Shown here: positions 57,904-64,000 of the stretch, in pieces | Numbering within the stretch: position 1 is the first letter of the stretch | Layout of the letters: the number at the start of each line of letters is the position of its first letter | Source of the DNA: Selaginella tamariscina | Lineage: Eukaryota > Streptophyta > Lycopodiopsida > Selaginellales > Selaginellaceae | Assembly (NCBI GenBank): GCA_003024785.1 | Contig: PUQB01000272.1 | Coordinates: 1 to 64,000, forward strand | Reading direction: 5' to 3' | Length of the DNA stretch: 64,000 nt | Notes under the pieces: generated by a model | The model's input: only the letters and a program-made list of their open reading frames with translations | Database searches by the model: none | Told to the model about the DNA's origin: nothing | Made by a program: the position numbers and the translations under genes

Positions 57904-59095
57904 TTGCATAGAGGTGGTTTAAATGTAAGACAACCCCCAAATGTGGAATGTGGAAGGGTCACTAGCCACGATCAAATATACAGAGACTATTTTGCAACTC
58001 TATCACTGTATCCTAAGGAGTATTTTTGCAATCATTATCGTTTATTTCTCAAGATCATAGTCAATGTCCAAGTTCATAATGAATGGTTTGTGCAAAAGCG
58101 AGATGCAGCTAGCACACTTGGTTTGTCTGCTATACAAAAGGTCCTTGCAGCTCTTCGACAATTAGCATATGGCGAGCTTGCTGATGCCTGTGATGAATAC
58201 ATTCAAATTGGGGAGAGCACGGTGGCGGAATGCCTTAAGCGTGTATGTCGCATAGTCGTTCATGTATATAGTAATGAATATTTGTGTTCTCCAACACAAT
58301 GGTTCATTAGATTGCATGCATTGGACATGGAAGAATTATCCTACAACATGGGTTGGCTAGGTAAGTAGTTTTGGTTTATTCAAGCTACTTTCATTCTAAT
58401 CTTTTCTATCATTGGTATATTAGAAAGAAAAACGAGCCTACTATTGTCTTAGAAGCAATTGCTTTCTACGATTTATGGATCTAGCATGCCTTCTTTGGCA
58501 TGCCAAGGTCCAATAATGACATAAATGTCTTGGATTGATCTCCACTATCTAGCAAGCTCGTTGATGAGGAGGCTCCAAGTTAGTTACGTGGTAAACGGGC
58601 AGAGATATTCCATGGAGTACTACTTAGTTAATAGCATTTACCCACAATGGGCAACCCTAGTTCAAACAAATTGTAGCCACTGAAGGAAAAGCACAAAATG
58701 TGATCTAACTTAAAACATTGGAGTGGTTCTAATACTCGAGATGTAGAGCATTTTGCAAAAATGTAAGAAGGTGCTCGTAAAGATGTAAAGCAGGCATTTG
58801 GTGTTCTACAAGCACGTTTTCAAATTGTTAGACCTGCATGTTTATGGAAACTTGAGAACTTAAAATTCATAACGACAACTTGTGTCATATTACACAATAT
58901 AATTATACACAATGAACGTGGCGAAGGCAACAGGCTTCCATACATTGTGCTAGTCCCAAGGCTACAAAATGGAGGTGATATAGACTTGCAAGCTTTCATC
59001 CAACAATATCAGCTCATGTGAGACACCACTACACATTATTAGCTTTGCGATGACTTTATTGAACATTTGTGGGTGAGAAAAGGTGACTCATAATT
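57904..59095 (+). pseudogene. PIF/Harbinger-type DDE transposase, degenerate
   Basis: The open segment 57904-58368 gives PPNVECGRVTSHDQIYRDYF, VQKRDAASTLGLSAIQKVLA and LAYGELADACDEYIQIGEST, the conserved N-terminal part of plant Harbinger transposases. After a stop the catalytic part is readable with stops: EPTIVLEAIAFYDLWI, HAFFGMPRSNNDINVLD (about 58485-58545, second Asp), and ARKDVKQAFGVLQARFQIVR (third acidic region, about 58770-58830). It ends DDFIEHLWVRKG near 59085. Stops at about 58470, 58536 and 58769 show it is dead. These enzymes cut and paste DNA flanked by short terminal inverted repeats. Confidence 0.8.
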
Positions 59096-59389
59096 TTTTT
59101 TTACTTATGTTATTTAAAACTAATGATTCTCTTCCAACTCTGTCCTTAATATACTTTGCTTCTCCAACATAAAGTACTACTTACTTATCTCATCCATCCC
59201 CTCCAACGACATTGTTATTATGGTCTGCTCACAAGTCTTCTCAATTCGTTGTTCGGTTACCAATTACAAATGTAGCATCTCATTTAGCGCCCGTCTTCTA
59301 GGCTACATGTCTAAGCATTACTTCATGGGTTTTTCACTGTTTGCTCCATGAAACTCTCATGGGTAGAAGCTTAAATTGTTAACTTTGGC

Positions 59390-59900
59390 CTTTTTACAAT
59401 CGATTGGTCTAGGTGTCTCCACAGCCTCAACAATCTTGTCATCAGGTTCATTAGCTTCATTATCTTTAATAACATTTTCCTCAACATTTTCTATAGCACT
59501 TGGATTCAACATATATATATATATATATATAGTATGAAGCAGAAAATGTGTGCGCGTGTGTGTGTGACATGATGTTCTCTTTAGTGAGAGATCTCAAGAA
59601 CATAATACCTTTTTCTTTTTCTTCTTTTGTTGGCTTCTACCACAGCTTAATATTTGGGTGCCTTATATAGCACATTCCAAGCTACAATACTTCCGAAAGG
59701 GGTTCCTTCTAACTCATGGCACATCATTAATGTGTCACTGATAAGATCTTGAGTCATCTTCCCACTTTCATTATGAACAAGCACCTACACATAGGTTCCA
59801 CTAAACTTGTTAACAAGTCATTGCAAAGTCTTCTAGTGATTGGCTAGTCCATCAGCATCACGGATGTCCCAAGTGGCAAAGAAATCAATTTGAACTTTTC
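59390..59900 (-). pseudogene. Harbinger-associated Myb/SANT-like protein, C-terminal part
   Basis: On the minus strand, 59890-59610 reads VNKFSGTYV then VLVHNESGKMTQDLISDTLM, GTPFGSIVAWNVLYKAPKY and VEANKRRKR. After about 80 bases (possible intron), 59510-59385 reads EANEPDDKIVEAVETPRPID then CKKAKV. The N-K-F...PF...W-VL..APKW order and the later RPxGxKKAK box are those of the second protein of Harbinger elements, which helps the transposase enter the nucleus and bind DNA. It is convergent with the transposase, with several stops. Confidence 0.55.
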
Positions 59901-60220
59901 AAAGACTTCGCAAAAGAAAGTAGTGCGCCTCTATGCACGTTGTAACTAAAGTGGGCATGATACGTGAAAATGGGAATATAAAATAAATTACTAATTAATA
60001 CTTAAGTTTTAATTATTAATTAATCATTTAATTAATATGTAATTAAGCCTTAAATATTAATTAATTAATTAATTAACCCTTCAATAACCTTACTTAGTAA
60101 GGAATATTCCTAAAATATCTTAGAATATTCATATTATTCTAAAAATAGTTTACAATAATGAAGAAATACTATCAAACATAATTACAAATGAAATCATTTT
60201 CTTATCAACATGTTAATTTT

Positions 60221-61400
60221 TTATAAATACTTTCTTCCTATCATACAATCATCACTCTCCGGATTAATCAAATCATTTTGGTCAATATCTTGATGTTGTT
60301 GCCACCACTTAACACTCTCACGAATGCAATTGGGAGTTGCCATCCTTGTTAATACATAAGATGTGATAAGAGAAGGTCTGCATAAAGGCTCATCTAAAAA
60401 CTGACGTTCCTTAAGAATAATATTATAAAGCGCCCGGTTGCTATCCTTCATTTTATAAAATTCAATATCACGAGAAAGAAAAGCTTCAGGAAATGTATGA
60501 TACGGTGGATACTGCTCACAAAAATTTTCGAAATTCTTCTTTCTGAGGCACGTATCTAAGTAGTTCACTAGCTCATCCATGATATCGGTATCCGAATATG
60601 GATCGAAAGTGATTGGATGAATACAAGCAATGTTTTGGTTGAGCATAGCCTTCTAGGAGAGTCGTCTACTACTAACATCTGTGCGTTCTTCATTATCCTT
60701 AAGCGACTGATCTCCCCATGAGTCCCAATTATTCTTTCATTCTTGAAGAAGTACGGCTTGCTTTCCTTTCTTATATTGTGAAATTCGAGAGGTTTATAAC
60801 ATATTCGCTGGTCAAAAATCCAATCTTTACGAATCACCTCTTCTGCAAACACTACAATGTTTCTTAAGTAAATTCAACAACGGTGTTAAGTTATGAATCT
60901 ACATGCATGACCAAATCCCCACAAGCGCACCTATCTCCTTAAGCTTTTGAAAGAGACGATCCAACCTTGGACAAAAAATAATATCATATCGAAATTTACC
61001 ATGACAAGGAATGAAATCTCCTTGTTTGATTTCTTTTTTTCTATCCTCGGGCCTTTGTCGATGAAGCAGAACACCATTGACATCCAACAACACAATATGG
61101 CCATGAGTAACATGAGATAGCGTTGCCTCTTGAATACTTTGCAAATCACTTGTTTGCTCCCTTTCACATTTATCCGTTGCCACTATCTCGTTGCTTATCC
61201 CTTCATCATTTAATTGTACATCATCCTTACAAGATTCAGATATTGCATGCGCTGAAGAAATTAATTTCGGAATTGAAGCCAATAAAAATGATGATGAAGT
61301 GGCCCCCATGGTAACGATGTTTTGAGCTGCATTATTATCCATTTCCTGCATGAACTCTGTCATTCTGACATGTGGCACAAGAAATTGTCGCCAAACCCCT
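60221..61400 (-). pseudogene. NIF/FCP1-like HAD phosphatase gene, copy 2
   Basis: From 61378 the minus frame starts MPHVRMTEFMQEMDNNAAQN and reaches HGHIVLLDVNGVLL (motif I with Asn for the second Asp) and RLFQKLKEIGALVGIWSC without a stop. A degraded stretch with stops follows (60900-60850). The frame resumes as FAEEVIRKDWIFDQRICYKP and AQMLVVDDSP (motif IV, about 60665). A one-base loss near 60653 then shifts to the frame 60646-60221, which starts MLNQNIACIHPITFDPYSDT. Motif I is intact here, unlike copy 1 with its TGA, but both genes are broken at different places. Confidence 0.7.
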
Positions 61401-61629
61401 CTCTTACCTCATGCCAATGCTGAAAATCCATGTTCTCAATTATTTTATTACATCTGCAAAATGATAATTAGCTGACCTTAAAATTATCAAGGTATATTAT
61501 TTACCTTGTTAATGTGTGACCCATGTTTGAACTAAAATCTTCATTAATCCTTGAGAATTTATTTTCTGTACAAATATAAAAGAAATATACAAAAATGCCT
61601 TATGTTACACTCATTTACAACTATTCATC

Positions 61630-61840
61630 ACTCTAACAATTCATTAACAATTCTTCTTCGCTATTACCTTCTGAGTGAGGCGAAGAAGGTCTAAGCCGCT
61701 TGTGAGATGGTTCAAGATCTTCTACATCTTCTATTGATGTTTCCATGGGTCCTGGAGTGTGCGAATGTTCTGTACTCCTCGAGATAACTTCCGGTCTAAT
61801 ATCTGATTGAAGTTCGTTCTCAGACTCAGACTCCGAGATT
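61630..61840 (-). pseudogene. Copy of the acidic C-terminal exon of the unrecognised gene at 23739-24945
   Basis: Minus-strand text DIRPEVISRSTEHSHTPG, then LRPSSPHSEGNSEEELLMN and a stop, matches 24775-24937. The TGA found at 24860 in the other copy is absent here. Everything 5' of this exon is missing. Confidence 0.55.
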
Positions 61841-61890
61841 AATCCCGCCGCCCATAACCTGCGTGAAGGGCCTCGGCGGCGGGATTAATC
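61837..61890. repeat. GC-rich 16-bp perfect inverted repeat
   Basis: GATTAATCCCGCCGCC at 61837-61852 is the exact reverse complement of 61875-61890, with a 22-base loop. It lies at the edge of the inverted segmental duplication and is unlike the AT-rich context. Confidence 0.85.
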
Positions 61891-61915
61891 CCGCTGCTCG
61901 AGGGGCTTAGCGTGT

Positions 61916-62368
61916 GTGCGAAAGAAAAAATTAATAAATAAAAAAATTATACAGATAAAAACACACACATATATATATGTGTATATATATATATATTATG
62001 TATGTATAGGAGTGTACGTGTGTGTGCAAGAGATAGATAAACAAATAAAATTATACAGTACTGGTACACATAATATATGTGTGTACATAGGTATATATGT
62101 GTGTGTATATGTATATCGTGTGTATGCGTGTGAACGAAACAAATAAAATCATACAGATAAACAAACACACACACACACATATATATACACAGGAGTGTGC
62201 GTGTGTGTGCGAAAAATAAAACTAATAAATAAATAAAATTATACAGATAAACACACACATATATATGTGTGTATATAGATATATAACCCATAGAGAAAGA
62301 GAGAGAGTCTGTGAATATATAAGCATATAATAACTAGTGTTGTATACTATTTGTTAATATGCATTGAT

Positions 62369-62400
<32 letters not shown>

Positions 62401-62850
62401 CAGTGTGCGTGTGTGTGGGAGAGATAGATCAATAAAAAAATTATATAGATACTGGTACACATAATATATGTATGTATATAGGTATATATATATGTGTATA
62501 TGTATATTGTGTGTATGCGTGTGTGAGCGAAACAAATAAAATCATACAGATAAACAAAACACACACACACATATATATACACATGAGTGTGCATGTGTGT
62601 GCGAGAGATAAAACTAATAAATAAATAAATTATATAAACACACACATATATATATGTGTGTATATAGATATATAACCCATATGAATATATAAGCATATAT
62701 ATAAACTAGTGTTGTATACTATTTGTTAATATGCATTGATATATTATATAATATATATATATATATATATAAAGCAGTGTGCATGTGTGTGGGAGAGATA
62801 GATTAATAAATTTTTTTTATAGATACTGGTACACATAAAATTATACGCAC
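61916..62850. repeat. Tandem repeat of about 375-390 bp made of CA/TA microsatellites
   Basis: TACTGGTACACATAA occurs near 62058, 62449 and 62824, with the same intervening order of CA, TA and AAATAAAAT segments. That gives slightly more than two full units. Open frames through it are low complexity. Confidence 0.7.
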
Positions 62851-62864
62851 ACTCCTATACATAT

Positions 62865-62897
<33 letters not shown>

Positions 62898-64000
62898 GAT
62901 CTCACCTGTGTGCACAGCCGCCGCCGCCGATTTCAAGCGCCGCCTCTTGAAACCCTAAGAATACACCTAAACCCTAAAGAATTAATTATATATATTAACC
63001 CTAATAGAATATTCCTTCTAAGAATATACTTAAACCCTAAAAAGAATAAAATATAGATTGCCCTAAACGAATATTCTTTCATTATATTATTAGTGTGCGT
63101 GTGCATGGGTGTATCATATACACCCCAAAAATATAAATCATGCAGGGATTTAACATGTGTGTGTCCATGAGAGTGTTAAAGTTTCATGTGTATCAATACA
63201 TACATACACATTGCATATATTAATACACATAATATATACATACACACGTATATACACACAGACATACATACATATTACATGGGTTTAGGGTTTAGGGTTT
63301 AGGGTTTTGGATTTAGGATGGATCATGCATGGTGTGTATGTATGAGAGAAGAGAGAGTGTTGAAAAATTATTTTTGTACACATTGCATATATTAGTACAC
63401 ATATATACTTACACATATTATACACAGATATACATACATAGTATATGAGAGAAAGAGACAGTACATATTATGGATATGCATGGTGTGTGTATTATACACA
63501 CAGACATACATACATATTAGTACATAATATTAAGAGACCGAGTACATATTATAGATCATGCATGGTGTGTATGTTTGAGAGAAGAGAGACAGTACATATT
63601 AACATGGATCATGCATGGTGTGTATGTATGAGAGAAACAGAAAGTACACATATATACATATAGAGTACACATATATACATACACACGTGTATACACACAG
63701 ACATACATACATATTACATGAGTAAATTCATTGTGTTACATATTAGGGTTTAGGGTTTAGGGTTTAGGATGGATCATGCATGGTGTGAAGAGAGAGTGTT
63801 GAAAAATTATTTTTGTACACACATGTATACACAGGGTTTAGGGTTTAGGGTTTGCTCCCAACAAGCTTAATATAAATATTACACATGTAAATTCAATGTG
63901 TTACATACACACAGATTGAGTACATATATCATACATGCGTTGAACATGATGTTTTCAATAAAGAAGCAACATATTTCTTCAGTTTGGTTTAGGGTTGTGC
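62851..64000. repeat. Microsatellite-rich DNA with telomere-like blocks
   Basis: Units near 63238 and 63668 share TACATACACACGT, GACATACATACATATTACAT, a GGGTTTA block, then GATCATGCATGGTGTG and GTGTTGAAAAATTATTTTTG, giving a repeat of about 430 bp. TTTAGGG runs of three to four copies lie at 63281-63306, 63745-63768 and 63835-63853; CCCTAAA words occur at 62950-63060. No gene seen. Confidence 0.7.

Larger units (their letters stand above)
59951..61840 (-). repeat. Inverted copy of 24720-26556
   Basis: The minus strand follows 24720-26556 from the acidic C-terminal exon to the AT-rich 3' tail. The outer end at about 61840 abuts a GC-rich inverted repeat; the inner end at about 59951 abuts the Harbinger remnant. 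Confidence 0.8.

Noticed and set aside
61916..62696. Frames rich in Tyr, Ile, Cys, Val and His
   Set aside because: Translations of CA/TA microsatellites without protein-like composition.
63281..64000. Chromosome end
   Set aside because: Telomere-like runs are only three to four units and are interrupted by other sequence.

Overview
The window is plant nuclear DNA. It carries chromodomain-bearing Ty3/gypsy retrotransposons, a PLS-type pentatricopeptide-repeat (PPR) locus, AP2/ERF-like genes, a PIF/Harbinger transposase, GT-AG introns and short TTTAGGG blocks. The DNA is AT-rich, gene-poor and saturated with repeats and broken genes. The PPR style and the chromovirus-type elements would fit a seed-free plant such as a fern or lycophyte, but that placement is a low-confidence inference. 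I recognised no tRNA, rRNA or CRISPR array.

Layout. 1-4051: 3' part of a decayed Ty3/gypsy element (zinc knuckle, RT, RNase H, integrase, chromodomain, 3' LTR), whose LTR ends inside the first exon of an AP2-like gene copy (4052-4213, minus). 4400-14940: AT-rich repeats with remnants of an unknown gene (7340-8190), a small conserved ORF (9256-9546) and a C-terminal AP2-like fragment with tandem repeats (12660-13170, minus). 14945-16040: unrecognised gene fragments. 16060-17330: modular minisatellite. 17344-23738: a second gypsy element with both LTRs and a striking 117-bp (39-residue) tandem expansion of the end of its chromodomain. 23739-26280: an unrecognised multi-exon gene remnant, then a broken NIF/FCP1-type HAD phosphatase gene; the end of the first and all of the second recur inverted at 59951-61840. 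27410-29690: LTR-like non-coding DNA and a gypsy integrase remnant. 30000-37400: duplicated AT-rich blocks and an AP2-like pseudogene (34130-34660, minus). 37410-52180: a duplicated block holding two AP2-like genes (39955 and 50085, plus), a seven-exon macro-domain gene (42699-44230) and an intact 257-codon unknown ORF with a nuclear-localisation-like motif (46420-47193, minus). 54497-57060: PPR pseudogene (minus). 57904-59900: PIF/Harbinger transposase remnant with a convergent Myb-like partner. 61900-64000: microsatellite-rich tandem repeats with telomere-like blocks.

The genes do not form a pathway. The unifying feature is a web of segmental duplications, several of which carry an AP2/ERF-like gene with its promoter. 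One copy has its AP2 helix segment multiplied into about fourteen 20-residue repeats. This expanded AP2-like family, and the similar expansion of a chromodomain in the second gypsy element, are the most unusual things here.
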